A DNA stretch of 48,474 nt from an uncultured Corynebacterium sp. (lineage in GTDB: Bacteria > Actinomycetota > Actinomycetes > Mycobacteriales > Mycobacteriaceae). How positions within the stretch are numbered: position 1 is the first letter of the stretch; the number at the start of each line of letters is the position of its first letter. Shown piece after piece: positions 16,272-25,389 of the stretch. The DNA lies in NCBI RefSeq assembly GCF_943914615.1, contig NZ_CALUCS010000018.1:1-48474 (forward strand). Direction: 5' to 3'. The notes under the pieces are model-generated. The model was not told where the DNA came from and made no database searches. It was given only the letters and a program-made list of their open reading frames with translations. The translations under genes were made by a program, and so were the position numbers.

Positions 16272-17357
16272 TTACTCGGTGTCGCTGCTCTCTGCACCGT
16301 TATCCTCGGCCTTCTCGCCGTTCGCCCCGGATGTTTCGGGTGCATCCGGCACCTCTTCAGTCTCGGCGGACTTATCTGCCGCTGCCTCGGCAGAATCGTC
16401 TGCTTCTGTGTCGGCAGCTTCTGCCACTGCTTCGGTCGGCGTGGCGCTCTCCGCCGTACCTCGCAGCGTCGCCGCCACGCCCAGTGCCCCTTGCCCCACG
16501 TGCAGCTGCAAAACCTCCGGAATGCTCACGATACTGACCTCTACCTGCGGCAAGGACTTCCAGGTCTCTATCCGAACCTGTCTGCGCAGCGAGTGCGGGC
16601 GCGGCTCCGGCGGCTCGGTTGGGGCTTCCAGCTGGTTCAGCTGCTCAATCATCTCCCCCAGCCGCGCAGATAGATCCACTGCCTGGTCCTCGGCATCACT
16701 GTGATGCACGGCAATCTGCACGTCACGCGGGTTGCCCTTGCCCGCCACGGCCTCGTCGATCACCAGTCGGCGCACCAGATCCACCACGCGATCCATCGCC
16801 TTGACCTGGGTACGGGTCTTCGCCGCCAATGTCAGCTTGCCCTCGGTCACCTGCAGAATTGGCTTAATCGCCAGCGTAGAGGTCAGCAACGCCTGCCCCA
16901 CCGACAGGCGCCCGCCCTTGCGCAGTACGTCGAGCTGGTGGACGTACAGCCACAGGGAGGAGTTCTTCAATGTCTCCTCGGCCACCGCCACCACGGTGTC
17001 CAGGTCCGCTCCGTCGCGCGCGACCTCGGCGGCGCTCAGCGCTGCAAAGCCCAGCACCATGCCAATGCTCTTGGTATCCAGAACCCTCACCTGGCCGTCG
17101 AACACTCCCGCCGCCACGCACGCATTCGCATACGTTGCGGACAGCTGCTTGGAAAGGTGCAGCGCCAGCACGCCAGCATCCCCGCCGCGCTCCATCAGGC
17201 GGGCATAGCTCGCGGTCAGCTCCAGGCTGCTCAGGCTCGAGGTCGTCTGTTCTTCCCCTTCACCCTCCACGTGCAAGTCCAGCACAGTGATGCCGGCCTT
17301 CTCCGCAACCTCCTTCGTCAGGCAGCAGGAGGAATCGGTGACGATCTGGACAGTCAC
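16272..17357 (-). CDS. DegV-family fatty-acid-binding protein
   Basis: Protein of 361 residues. The DegV domain covers about residues 1-285. It begins VQIVTDSSCCLTKEVAEKAGITVLDLHV and contains LALHLSKQLSATYANACVAA and the KGGRLS motif with ILQV. DegV proteins bind fatty acids and can present them to a fatty-acid kinase. The remaining 60 residues are a low-complexity acidic Ala/Glu/Ser tail not found in the core family. The start is separated by only three bases from the end of the histidine phosphatase, so the two are translationally linked. Confidence 0.88.
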   Translation of the reverse strand: MTVQIVTDSSCCLTKEVAEKAGITVLDLHVEGEGEEQTTSSLSSLELTASYARLMERGGDAGVLALHLSKQLSATYANACVAAGVFDGQVRVLDTKSIGMVLGFAALSAAEVARDGADLDTVVAVAEETLKNSSLWLYVHQLDVLRKGGRLSVGQALLTSTLAIKPILQVTEGKLTLAAKTRTQVKAMDRVVDLVRRLVIDEAVAGKGNPRDVQIAVHHSDAEDQAVDLSARLGEMIEQLNQLEAPTEPPEPRPHSLRRQVRIETWKSLPQVEVSIVSIPEVLQLHVGQGALGVAATLRGTAESATPTEAVAEAADTEADDSAEAAADKSAETEEVPDAPETSGANGEKAEDNGAESSDTE

Positions 17358-17360
17358 TAC

Positions 17361-18170
17361 CTACCTACCTTCGCTGGGGTTGTGCGGGTTGGAGCGGGTG
17401 GCGTCATTACCAAAAGAACAAGGGGCAGCACCTGGAAGGGCACCCTCGTCCGGGCTTGCGTCGGTGGCCACGCCCAAGTTCCAGCCCTCCAGGTGCCACT
17501 GCGGCAACTTCCACCAGTCAGCGCGGCTGGAAGGCACCAGCGGGACCGTGCTTCCGTCGACTGCCACCGGAGTGGTGCCCGTCGCCTCGCCAGTAAAGCG
17601 CGGGCGCGCCAATAGCTGCGACCAGCAGGCATTACCCAGGCCAGTGAACACCGGGTAGTAGCGCACCGGAAGGTCCAGGAGACGGGCGGTAAGCGCGCCG
17701 ATCGTGCCGCCGTGGGCGACGATCATCACGTCCCCCTCGTCAAATACATCGGTTGCCATAATCTCCTCGATCACGGCATTGGCACGCTCGGCAACCTCCA
17801 GGCGCGTCTCGCCACCCGGCGGGGCCCACTGCGGATCATGGCGCCAATACGCACGCTGGCCTGGGAAGTCGCGGTCCACCTCTTCGCGCGAGGCTCCCTG
17901 CCACTGCCCCAGGTCCGTCTCCTGCAGGCGGGAATCGGTCGTCACCTCACAGCCGAAAGGCTCGGCCAGGATCAGCGCAGTATCGTAGGCGCGCTTAAGG
18001 TCGCTGGAGATCACCCGAGCGATGCGCTTATCCCCCAACATCTGCGCGGTAACCTTGGCCTGCTGCACACCGACCGGGGATAGGTCAGTATCCAGCTGTC
18101 CTTGCATACGCCCCTTGGCGTTGTACTCCGTCTGTCCGTGACGGACCAAAAAGACCCTGCGCTCGCCCAT
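17361..18170 (-). CDS. Histidine phosphatase (phosphoglycerate mutase-like)
   Basis: Protein of 269 residues. VFLVRHGQTEYNAKGRMQG is the RHG catalytic motif with a downstream GRMQG. The second histidine appears in MIVAHGGTIGAL. The family includes cofactor-dependent mutases and phosphatases. Actinobacterial members next to nadD-rsfS are usually annotated as phosphoglycerate mutase-like, and GpgP-type phosphatases are another possibility. Substrate not determined. It lies between rsfS and a DegV gene. The 3' end carries a GGCGTCA motif. Confidence 0.85.
   Translation of the reverse strand: MGERRVFLVRHGQTEYNAKGRMQGQLDTDLSPVGVQQAKVTAQMLGDKRIARVISSDLKRAYDTALILAEPFGCEVTTDSRLQETDLGQWQGASREEVDRDFPGQRAYWRHDPQWAPPGGETRLEVAERANAVIEEIMATDVFDEGDVMIVAHGGTIGALTARLLDLPVRYYPVFTGLGNACWSQLLARPRFTGEATGTTPVAVDGSTVPLVPSSRADWWKLPQWHLEGWNLGVATDASPDEGALPGAAPCSFGNDATRSNPHNPSEGR
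17400..17419 (-). repeat. Dispersed T-tract/TGACGCC motif (copy in the histidine phosphatase gene)
   Basis: GGCGTCA (17400-17406) is followed by TTACCAAAAGAAC, giving GTTCTTTTGGTAATGACGCC on the minus strand. It falls in the C-terminal codons FGNDATRS. Confidence 0.5.
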
Positions 18171-18189
18171 GGTGAAGACTTATCAGCTT

Positions 18190-18663
18190 CTACAGCTCGT
18201 CCGCATCCGGGGCGGGGCCGGCCAGCGGCAGGTCGTCGATGCTGGTGGCCTCCAGAACGTCCACCTCTGCATCGGCATCCCAGTTGCTTCCGCGGTCCAC
18301 CTGCTCCACGCCCTCGACCTCGATCTGCGGGGCATCGCGCCACAGGCGGTCTAGCGCGTAGAACTCGCGCTCTTCCTTGCGCTGGACGTGCACGACAACG
18401 TTGCCGTAGTCCAGCAGCACCCAGTGGCCCTCGCCCCGACCCTCGCGGCGGGTTGGCTTGGGGCCGTCCTGGCCCACCTCGTATTCCACCTCGTCGACGA
18501 TGGAGTTCACCATGCGCTCGTTATCGCCGCTGACGATCACGAACACGTCCGTAATGGCCAAACGGTCCGAGACATCGAGGACCAGAATGTCCTCCCCCAA
18601 CTTCTCGGCCGCTGCGCGCGCCGCCACTCCGGCGAGCGCGATCGAATCTGCAGTAGCAGTCAA
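18190..18663 (-). CDS. rsfS: Ribosomal silencing factor RsfS
   Basis: Protein of 157 residues. DVSDRLAITDVFVIVSGDNERMVNSIVDEVE and the sequence YGNVVVHVQRKEEREFYALDRLW match RsfS. The protein binds ribosomal protein L14 and blocks subunit joining in nutrient limitation. A C-terminal acidic extension of about 35 residues continues beyond the core. It lies directly after nadD, as in many actinobacteria. Confidence 0.94.
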   Translation of the reverse strand: MTATADSIALAGVAARAAAEKLGEDILVLDVSDRLAITDVFVIVSGDNERMVNSIVDEVEYEVGQDGPKPTRREGRGEGHWVLLDYGNVVVHVQRKEEREFYALDRLWRDAPQIEVEGVEQVDRGSNWDADAEVDVLEATSIDDLPLAGPAPDADEL

Positions 18664-18719
18664 AAAATTTCAGCCCTTCATGATTGGTTTAAAACACATC
18701 CAGTTTAGCAACCCACCAG

Positions 18720-19358
18720 CTATTCGCTGGGAACGTACATGCCGTGCTTGGCGATGTACTGGACCACGCCGTCGGGCACCAGGTACCACACAGGTCGGCC
18801 GTTGGTCGCCCGCTCGCGCACGTCGGTGGAACTGATGGCCATAGCGGGAATCTCCACCAAAGACAGGCGCCCGGCTGCGACTTCCTTCGATAATGGGTCG
18901 TCGCTCCCCTCGTCGCCCTTCGGCAGCTCGTAGCCGGGGCGGGTAACGCCCACGAAGTGCGCCAGGTCAAAGATTTTCTCCCAGTCCCGCCAGGTCACAA
19001 TCTTCTGCAACGCGTCGGCGCCAGTGATGAAGAACAGCTCGGCCTCAGGATATTGGGCGCGGATGTCCGCCAGGGTATCCACGGTGTACGTATCCCCGCC
19101 GCGGTCAATATCCACCCGGGAGACCAGGAAGCGGGGGTTTGAGGCCGTGGCGACGACCGTCATCAGGTAGCGATCCTCCGCCGCGGAGACCTTCTTGTGC
19201 TTCTTCTGCCACGGCTGGCCTGTGGGTACGTAGATCACCACATCCAGGTCAAACAGGTCCGCGACCTCACTGCCGGCCACCAGGTGCCCGTTGTGGATGG
19301 GGTCGAAAGTGCCGCCCATAATGCCGACCCGACTGGGTTGTGTGGTGGTCTTCTGCAC
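18720..19358 (-). CDS. nadD: Nicotinate-nucleotide adenylyltransferase
   Basis: Protein of 212 residues. VGIMGGTFDPIHNGHLVAGSE is the nucleotidyltransferase signature GxFDPxHxGH, and AISSTDVRERATNG is the second conserved ISSTxIR motif. It converts nicotinate mononucleotide to deamido-NAD in NAD synthesis. It heads the minus-strand cluster with rsfS and the phosphatase. The start is at 19358 and the gene is divergent from the YwiC-like gene. Confidence 0.95.
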   Translation of the reverse strand: MQKTTTQPSRVGIMGGTFDPIHNGHLVAGSEVADLFDLDVVIYVPTGQPWQKKHKKVSAAEDRYLMTVVATASNPRFLVSRVDIDRGGDTYTVDTLADIRAQYPEAELFFITGADALQKIVTWRDWEKIFDLAHFVGVTRPGYELPKGDEGSDDPLSKEVAAGRLSLVEIPAMAISSTDVRERATNGRPVWYLVPDGVVQYIAKHGMYVPSE

Positions 19359-19508
19359 TGTTGCTTCTGCCTTTTCTTCTTCCGGGCCGCGCTTCCGGCC
19401 GCCTGGGGGGGGCTTTATGTTTCCTGCCGGAAGATTCTAGTCTGGGGAGGTGCGGGCGTAGGATCGCCCAAATTATAGGTGAAACAATAGGGAGTGTCCG
19501 ATCTAGCG

Positions 19509-20351
19509 ATGAGTACGAACGCTTGGGTCCCAAACCAGCACGGCGCATGGGCGATGCTCTTCCTGCCGATCGCCACGGGGCTGATCACCGCCGCTGTTAT
19601 CGCTCCGTCCTACGGCAATCCATTGCAGTGGTTGGCGCTGACTTTCATGCCGCTGGCCTGGATTCTCGGTTACTTCACGTTCTTCGCCTTCGGCCTGTGG
19701 TTCAAGACCCGTGCCCCTGCCCGCCGCCGTGCGTATCTCTGGCCTACTTTGACGTACGGTGCTCTCACCGCCATATTCTCCGCGATTGTGTTGTATCTGC
19801 AGCCGCGATTGCTGTGGTGGTGCGTGCCGTTTGTGCCACTGATCGCGGTGGCTCTGATGGAGGTCTTCAGGAGGCGCCCCCGCAGCCTCATCTCCGGTAT
19901 CTCCACCACAGTGGCCAGCGCCCTCATGTACATCGTCGCGGTTTCGGCCAGTGGTTTTTCCATCCTGCCGTGGTTCTTCAGCGAGGCCCCCGTCGCCATT
20001 TGGGTAACCACGCTGGTCATCGGCTTGTACTTCACGGGCACGATTTTCTACGTGAAGACCATCATCCGCGAGCGGGATAATGCACCCTTCGAGCGGGTTT
20101 CGCTGCGTTACCACCGCATCGCGTTGTTGGTCACGCTCATCACCTCGGTCACGGCCGTTATCGACGGTGGTTACACCGCCAGCGCCCCACTGATGATCCT
20201 GGTAATGGCCGCCGCTGCCCTGCGCGCCAAGTTGATCCCACCGATCGCCAAGGCTAACCCACGCGAGTGGACGCCCAAAAAGGTCGGCATGTGGGAGATA
20301 CCGATGTGTCTGGTCCTGGCGCTCGGCGCGAGCCTTACGCTCGTGGTGTAG
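19509..20351 (+). CDS. YwiC-like family membrane protein
   Basis: Protein of 280 residues with about seven hydrophobic segments. The N-terminus WVPNQHGAWAMLFLPIATGLI carries the NQHGAWAM signature of the YwiC-like family, whose function is unknown. The end GMWEIPMCLVLALGASLTLVV is also typical. A GTG at 19494 is in frame, five residues earlier. I use the ATG at 19509; GGAG lies 14 bases upstream, so the start is not certain. It converges with proA. A TGACGCC motif follows the stop codon. Confidence 0.82.
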   Translation: MSTNAWVPNQHGAWAMLFLPIATGLITAAVIAPSYGNPLQWLALTFMPLAWILGYFTFFAFGLWFKTRAPARRRAYLWPTLTYGALTAIFSAIVLYLQPRLLWWCVPFVPLIAVALMEVFRRRPRSLISGISTTVASALMYIVAVSASGFSILPWFFSEAPVAIWVTTLVIGLYFTGTIFYVKTIIRERDNAPFERVSLRYHRIALLVTLITSVTAVIDGGYTASAPLMILVMAAAALRAKLIPPIAKANPREWTPKKVGMWEIPMCLVLALGASLTLVV

Positions 20352-20355
20352 CTGT

Positions 20356-20372
20356 TCTTTCTTTATGACGCC
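20356..20372 (+). repeat. Dispersed T-tract/TGACGCC motif (intergenic copy)
   Basis: TTCTTTCTTTATGACGCC lies just after the YwiC-like stop and about 40 bases from the 3' end of proA, so this copy is not coding. This is one of the closest matches to the consensus. Confidence 0.6.
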
Positions 20373-20409
20373 CACTTCTCAACCGGCTAAGTGAGCGCCA
20401 CCGCCACAC

Positions 20410-21714
20410 TTAGGGGCGAACCTGGCCTTCGCCGTTGATAACCCACTTGGTGCTCGTCAGCTCTGGCAGCCCCATCGGGCCACGGGCGTGCAGTTTCTGG
20501 GTGGAGATGCCGATCTCCGCACCGAAGCCGAACATCTCTCCATCCGTCCAAGCGGTGGAGGTGTTGATGGAGACAGCGGCTGCGTCGACGTACTGCTCGA
20601 AGTAGCTGGTGGTCTTGTAGTCGCGGGCGGCAATACCCTCGGTGTGGCTGGTGCCGTAACGGTTAATGTGGGTCACGGCCTCCTCCACGCCGTCGACGAT
20701 GGCCACTGCAATGTCAAAGCTCAGGTATTCGTCGGTCCAGTCGGTTTCCTCCGCCTGAACGACATCGTTGATCAGCGGATCCAGCTGCTTCTTCTCACCG
20801 TGCAGGGTCACGCCGGCCTTCTGCAGTTCCTCCAGGACGTAGATCTTGTCCGGGTCCGGCAGGGCGGAATCCAGCAGTACAACCTCGGTGGCGTTGCAGA
20901 CGGAGCAGCGGCGGGTCTTGCCGTTAATAACCAACTTGGTGGCTTCCTCGATGTCCGCAGAGGAGTCGATGTAGAAGTGGCAGTTGCCCGTACCGGTCTC
21001 GATGGTGGGCACGGTGGCTCCCAGCACCACGGCGTTGATCAGTCCGGCGCCGCCGCGCGGGATAACCAGATCCACCAGGCCACGGGCGGTAATCAGGTCC
21101 TGCACCGAGTCGTGGGTATCGCACGGCAGCAGCTGCACCAGCTCACGCGGCAGGTTGTGGTTTTCGGCAACATCCTGCAGGATCTGCACCAGCTTCTCGT
21201 TGGTGTGGCGGGCGGACTTGGAGCCGCGCAGCAGGGGCACGTTGCCGGACTTGATGGCCAGCCCGAAAGCATCGACCGTGACGTTGGGGCGGGCCTCGTA
21301 GACCATGCCCATCACACCCAGTGGCACGCGCACCTGCTTCATACGCAGACCGTTGGGGCGGGTGTGTCCGCGGACGATTTCGCCCACCGGATCGGATAGC
21401 CCGATGACCTGGCGCAGGCCGCCGGCAATACCGGAAATGCGCTCGGTATCTAGCGCAAGTCGGTCGAGCAGGGAATCGGCGAATCCGCGCTCCTTGCCCG
21501 CTGCAATATCCTTCTCGTTGGCGGCGATAATGTCCGCCGCATTAGCCTCCAGCGCGTCTGCCGCGTCAGCCAGCAGATCGTTCTTCTGCTGGGTGTTCAG
21601 CAGCAGCTGGGAACTGACCTCCTTGGCCTTTTTAGCCTTGGCTAGAACTTCGTCGCGTTCTGCCTGGCGTTCCGGGGAAAGGGCGTTCTCTTTAGCTTCG
21701 TTGGAGTTTGTCAT
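20410..21714 (-). CDS. proA: Gamma-glutamyl phosphate reductase
   Basis: Protein of 434 residues. It has the ALDH-like fold expected of ProA: RMKQVRVPLGVMGMVYEARPNVT, the LRGSKSARHTN stretch, and GKTRRCSVCNATEVVLL with its catalytic cysteine. It reduces gamma-glutamyl phosphate to glutamate semialdehyde with NADPH in proline synthesis. proB lies about 600 bases upstream of its start, separated by an opposite-strand gene, so proA and proB are not one simple operon here. Confidence 0.96.
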   Translation of the reverse strand: MTNSNEAKENALSPERQAERDEVLAKAKKAKEVSSQLLLNTQQKNDLLADAADALEANAADIIAANEKDIAAGKERGFADSLLDRLALDTERISGIAGGLRQVIGLSDPVGEIVRGHTRPNGLRMKQVRVPLGVMGMVYEARPNVTVDAFGLAIKSGNVPLLRGSKSARHTNEKLVQILQDVAENHNLPRELVQLLPCDTHDSVQDLITARGLVDLVIPRGGAGLINAVVLGATVPTIETGTGNCHFYIDSSADIEEATKLVINGKTRRCSVCNATEVVLLDSALPDPDKIYVLEELQKAGVTLHGEKKQLDPLINDVVQAEETDWTDEYLSFDIAVAIVDGVEEAVTHINRYGTSHTEGIAARDYKTTSYFEQYVDAAAVSINTSTAWTDGEMFGFGAEIGISTQKLHARGPMGLPELTSTKWVINGEGQVRP

Positions 21715-21880
21715 ACCAACCCATGCTAGCGAACAAGCCCCTAAGCTGCGGCACGTTGTTGGAAACCTGAATACAGCATCGGTTCCTTGAGGGTAGTGTG
21801 ACTTAAAGCACCGCTTCCCCGAAGTTGAAGCATATTTTCATGAACTGCTTTGTCTTCGACTTTCGCAGAAAGGAATCCGA

Positions 21881-22243
21881 ATGAGTTCCCTAGCAACACG
21901 CGGCAGCTACCTTTTGGCTGCCGTTCTCGCCGGCGACGCATTGATCTCCGTCAAACCGCCTAAGTTCATACGCCGTTGCCTGGAGGGCGTTAAGTTTCCC
22001 GAAGATTGGTGGTGGACGCTGATCGCGATCAAGTCTCTCGCAGCCACAGGACTGGTTTACGGTGCGGCTACCGGCAACGCCTCAGTCGCGACAACCGTCT
22101 CAGTAGGTGTACTGGGCTATTTCCTTTCCGCAATCATCGCTCACATTAAGGCGAACTTCCTCGGATCAGAATTCTGGATCAACTGCCTGGGAATGACGGC
22201 TCTTAGCGCAGGCGTCCTCTCCTTTAATGCGAGGTCCATGTAG
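21881..22243 (+). CDS. DoxX-like small membrane protein
   Basis: Protein of 120 residues with three to four TM segments. The pattern KFPEDWWWTLIAIKSLAATG followed by a helix and SAIIAHIKANFLG resembles the DoxX-like family, whose bacterial members are linked to redox or thiosulfate-related functions, but no substrate can be claimed. AGAAAGGA lies 9-16 bases before the ATG. It is the only plus-strand gene between proB and proA. Confidence 0.65.
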   Translation: MSSLATRGSYLLAAVLAGDALISVKPPKFIRRCLEGVKFPEDWWWTLIAIKSLAATGLVYGAATGNASVATTVSVGVLGYFLSAIIAHIKANFLGSEFWINCLGMTALSAGVLSFNARSM

Positions 22244-22290
22244 GGGCTTGCTTCACCACACAACGAAACCTCCGCATAGTTAACGTAGCT

Positions 22291-22316
22291 TGAGCCCTCC
22301 GGGAGACAAGGGCTCA
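22291..22316. terminator. Hairpin between converging doxX-like and proB genes
   Basis: TGAGCCCT (22291-22298) pairs exactly with AGGGCTCA (22309-22316), leaving a ten-base loop. Neither side has a convincing T run, so it is a weak candidate for a shared terminator. Confidence 0.4.
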
Positions 22317-22323
22317 CTCCCTA

Positions 22324-23667
22324 CTAGCCCCTAAGCTGCGCTCGGTTAGAGTAATGGGACATGTAGTCAGCGTGCACCACGGGCCTGCGGGCAAACTCCG
22401 GCAAGTCGGAGGTCGACTGGCCAATCAGGTCGTGCAGCATGGCGGAATCGTATGCCACCTCGCCGCGGCCAACGATTTTGCCGTCCGGCCCCACCAGGTC
22501 CACCACGTCGCGCTGGGAGAAATCTCCCTCGACCTTGGTGATACCCACCGACAGCAAGGACTTGTGATTCTCTGTCACGGCGCGGACCGCGCCGGCGTCC
22601 AGGTGCAGTTGGCCATAAGAATCTGCGGCGTACAGCACCCAGAACTTCCATGCGCTCAGGCGGTCCTGATCCGGCCAGAAGCAGGTTCCCACCTCCGCGG
22701 TATCCAGGGCCGCGCCGATGTTCTCCGTGGAAGTCAGCAACACCGGCACACCTGCGCGAGAGGCCAGACGGGCAGCAGATACCTTCGCCGCCATACCACC
22801 GGTGCCCAGGCGGCCACCGTCGCCGGCAGCCACGCCCTTCAGATCCTTGGAGGTTTTCACCTCAGCGATGAACTGGGCACCTGGCTCGGCCGGGTTGCGG
22901 TCGTACAGACCGTCCACGTCAGAGAGCAGCACGCAGGCATCAGCGAAGGCCAGGTGACTTACCAAAGCGGCCAGGCGGTCGTTGTCGCCAAAACGCATCT
23001 CAGAGGTAGCAACCGTATCGTTCTCGTTGACAATCGGCACGGCCTTCAACTGACGCAAGCGGTCGATGGTTCGCTGGGCATTGCGTGCGCGGTCGCGCTC
23101 TGCGGCGTCCGAAGCAGTAAGAAGAACCTGGCCGATCGTACGACCGTAACGGGCGAAGCTACGTGCCCACTCCTGGGCCAGCAGCACCTGGCCAACAGAC
23201 GCAGCGGCCTGCTTAGTGGCCAGATCGGTGGGGCGCTGGGCAAGCTCTAGCGGGCCCATTCCGCAGGCCACAGCACCGGAGGAAACGACGATGAGGTCGG
23301 TGTCGCGCGCCATGCGTGCCTCCAGCGCATCGGCGATCATGTCGATCTGGTTCGGATCCACACGACCGTCGTCATCGGTCAGGGAGGACGAGCCGATCTT
23401 CACTACCAAGCGGCGGGCGTGAGCGATATCGCTGCGAACAGAGGAATCGTGCCCCATCGCCGGATCGTCTTCATCCGCTTCCGGTTCGGGGAACTCAATG
23501 GATGTCGCGGGCACCACCGGACCCGGCTCATGCACTGGCCTTTGCCCGTAGGTAGGCACTGGCTTCACTGGTTCGGGAGTCATCTCCCCCGGCCCCGCGT
23601 AGCTAAACGCGGACTGGGCTGAACTGAACTCTTTATCGGCTGCAACGTCGGATTCGGAGGATGACAT
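22324..23667 (-). CDS. proB: Glutamate 5-kinase with N-terminal extension
   Basis: Protein of 447 residues as drawn. The kinase domain starts near residue 83 (RRLVVKIGSSSLTDDDGRVD), contains AVACGMGPLEL and the DNDRLAALVSHLA motif, and ends in a PUA domain (about 365-440). It phosphorylates glutamate in proline synthesis. About 80 residues, low-complexity and Pro/Glu-rich, precede the kinase. Typical ProB would begin near MGHDSSVRSD (23457). A -10-like CATACT seven bases before the ATG at 23667 favours the long form as a leaderless transcript, but the start is not settled. Confidence 0.85.
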   Translation of the reverse strand: MSSSESDVAADKEFSSAQSAFSYAGPGEMTPEPVKPVPTYGQRPVHEPGPVVPATSIEFPEPEADEDDPAMGHDSSVRSDIAHARRLVVKIGSSSLTDDDGRVDPNQIDMIADALEARMARDTDLIVVSSGAVACGMGPLELAQRPTDLATKQAAASVGQVLLAQEWARSFARYGRTIGQVLLTASDAAERDRARNAQRTIDRLRQLKAVPIVNENDTVATSEMRFGDNDRLAALVSHLAFADACVLLSDVDGLYDRNPAEPGAQFIAEVKTSKDLKGVAAGDGGRLGTGGMAAKVSAARLASRAGVPVLLTSTENIGAALDTAEVGTCFWPDQDRLSAWKFWVLYAADSYGQLHLDAGAVRAVTENHKSLLSVGITKVEGDFSQRDVVDLVGPDGKIVGRGEVAYDSAMLHDLIGQSTSDLPEFARRPVVHADYMSHYSNRAQLRG

Positions 23668-23674
23668 ACGTTCC

Positions 23675-23680
23675 AGTATG
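23675..23680 (-). promoter_or_regulatory. Possible -10 box for leaderless proB
   Basis: On the minus strand CATACT is followed by GGAACGT and the ATG at 23667. The seven-base spacing matches other leaderless genes in this window. It is weak evidence for the extended ProB. Confidence 0.35.
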
Positions 23681-23725
23681 CCAGCCGCCGCTGGCCCCCG
23701 GTGCGGTTTGGGGGCAACGGCAGCG

Positions 23726-25237
23726 CTAGCCTTGCCAGCGCTCGCGCTCTGCGATCTCCCCGTCGCCGAAATCGTTCTCGTCGATCAGGCCACGGCGAGC
23801 TTGGGACGCACGCTTGCGCTCCTCCGGGGTGGCGCGGGTGTTCTGCTCGAGGCGGACGTCGGTGCCGCGTCCGCTGCGCATGACGTCCACACCGGCGGCG
23901 GTCTGTGGGTCCCACTCGAAGGTGATTTCCCCGATGGTCACCTCACTGCCCGCGTCGGCGCCAGCCTTGTACAGCGCTTCCTCCACTCCGGCCTTGGCAA
24001 GTCGGTCGGCCAGGTAGCCCACTGCCTCGTCATTTTCGAAGTCGGTCTGCCGGATCCAGCGCTCGATCTTTTCGCCGCGGACGATGAAGGCATCCTCGGC
24101 AGATGGGTCGGCTTCCACTTCGAACTCGGCAAAGCGCCCACCGGAGCGCTTCCGCAGCCCCTTCGGGGTAATGACCTGCGCAGGCTTCTCCTCCACCGGG
24201 TTGGCCTTGCGGTGAGCCTTCACAATGTCCAGCAGCGCGTACTTCAGCTCGTCCAAGCCCTTGTGTGCCACGGTGGAGATGCGGAAGATCGGCCAGCCAA
24301 ACTCCTTGAGCTCCTCTTCCTGCAGGTCTGCCATGTCGGAGGCATCCGGCACGTCCATCTTGTTCAGGATGATGACGCGCGGGCGTTCGCGCAGGTCGCC
24401 CAGCCCGGAGTCGCTGGCCAGCTCCTCTTGATAGTTGGCCAGCTCCTTTTCCAGGGCCTTGATGTCCGCAACAGGATCGCGGTCTGCTTCCAGCGAGGCG
24501 GCGTCCACAACATGGGCCAGAACCGCGGTGCGCTCGATGTGGCGCAGGAAGTCCAACCCTAACCCCTTGCCTTCGCTAGCACCCGGAATCAGACCCGGCA
24601 CATCGGCGATGGTAAAAACTTCGTGGCCAACATTGACCACGCCCAGATTCGGCGCGAGGGTCGTAAACGGGTAGTCCGCGATCTTCGGCTTCGCGGCCGA
24701 GACCACAGAAATCAGCGAGCTCTTGCCCGCCGAAGGAAAGCCCACCAACCCGACGTCGGCCATGGACTTGAGCTCGAGGGTGATGTCTTTTACCTCACCT
24801 GGTTCGCCCAGCAGCGCGAAGCCCGGTGCCTTCCTGCTTTTGGACGCCAACGCGGCGTTTCCCAAGCCGCCGTGTCCGCCTGCGGCGACGATCATCCGCG
24901 TGCCCTTGCCTGTCAGGTCGGCAAGTGCTTCGCCTTTTGAGTCAAGAACCACGGTGCCCTCTGGCACCTGGAGTACGAGGTCCTCCCCGCGAGCGCCGTG
25001 GCGATGATCGCCGGCGCCGTTATTGCCGCGCGGGGCTTTGATGTGCGGGTGAAAGTGGAAGTCCAGCAGGGTGTGAACCTGCGGGGAGACTTCCAGAATG
25101 ATGTCTCCGCCGTGGCCACCGTTACCGCCATCGGGGCCGCCGAGGGGAACGAACTTTTCGCGGTGCACGGAAGCACAGCCGTGGCCACCGTCACCGGCCT
25201 GCAGATGCAGAACGACGCGATCAACGAATTGTGGCAT
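23726..25237 (-). CDS. obg: Obg/CgtA GTPase, ribosome assembly factor
   Basis: Protein of 503 residues. The glycine-rich Obg domain (VDRVVLHLQAGDGGHGCASVHREKF onward) occupies about residues 1-160. The GTPase domain has GFPSAGKSSLI, the TT-containing switch YPFTTLAPNLGV, DVPGLIPGA, and NKMDVPD. A C-terminal OCT domain (about 360-435) is followed by a charged tail. It acts in late 50S assembly and stress control. In Corynebacterium it normally follows rpmA directly, but here a three-gene ABC operon intervenes. Confidence 0.97.
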   Translation of the reverse strand: MPQFVDRVVLHLQAGDGGHGCASVHREKFVPLGGPDGGNGGHGGDIILEVSPQVHTLLDFHFHPHIKAPRGNNGAGDHRHGARGEDLVLQVPEGTVVLDSKGEALADLTGKGTRMIVAAGGHGGLGNAALASKSRKAPGFALLGEPGEVKDITLELKSMADVGLVGFPSAGKSSLISVVSAAKPKIADYPFTTLAPNLGVVNVGHEVFTIADVPGLIPGASEGKGLGLDFLRHIERTAVLAHVVDAASLEADRDPVADIKALEKELANYQEELASDSGLGDLRERPRVIILNKMDVPDASDMADLQEEELKEFGWPIFRISTVAHKGLDELKYALLDIVKAHRKANPVEEKPAQVITPKGLRKRSGGRFAEFEVEADPSAEDAFIVRGEKIERWIRQTDFENDEAVGYLADRLAKAGVEEALYKAGADAGSEVTIGEITFEWDPQTAAGVDVMRSGRGTDVRLEQNTRATPEERKRASQARRGLIDENDFGDGEIAERERWQG

Positions 25238-25363
25238 AGCTTTCCCTTGCTTTCTTTTCGCCCCAATTAATTCTTCGAGCTCCGAGTCTATCTGTGTTTG
25301 GAGTGGTGGCCTAAAAGAGTGACGAATCCAAACCCGGTGTTTCCTCCACAGGGATATATGAAC

Positions 25364-25382
25364 TATAGTTAGCCTACCCTTG
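25364..25382 (+). promoter_or_regulatory. DtxR box 1, overlapping the -10 element
   Basis: The 19 bases from 25364 match the DtxR consensus TWAGGTTAGSCTAACCTWA at 15 positions by my alignment. The -10-like TATAGT (25364-25369) lies inside it, so a bound iron-DtxR complex would block RNA polymerase. Confidence 0.7.
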
Positions 25383-25389
25383 CAAACGG

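Noticed and set aside
20356..20372. Terminator function for the TTCTTTCTTT tract
   Set aside because: No stem precedes the T-rich run. The same tract recurs inside genes, which points to the dispersed motif instead.
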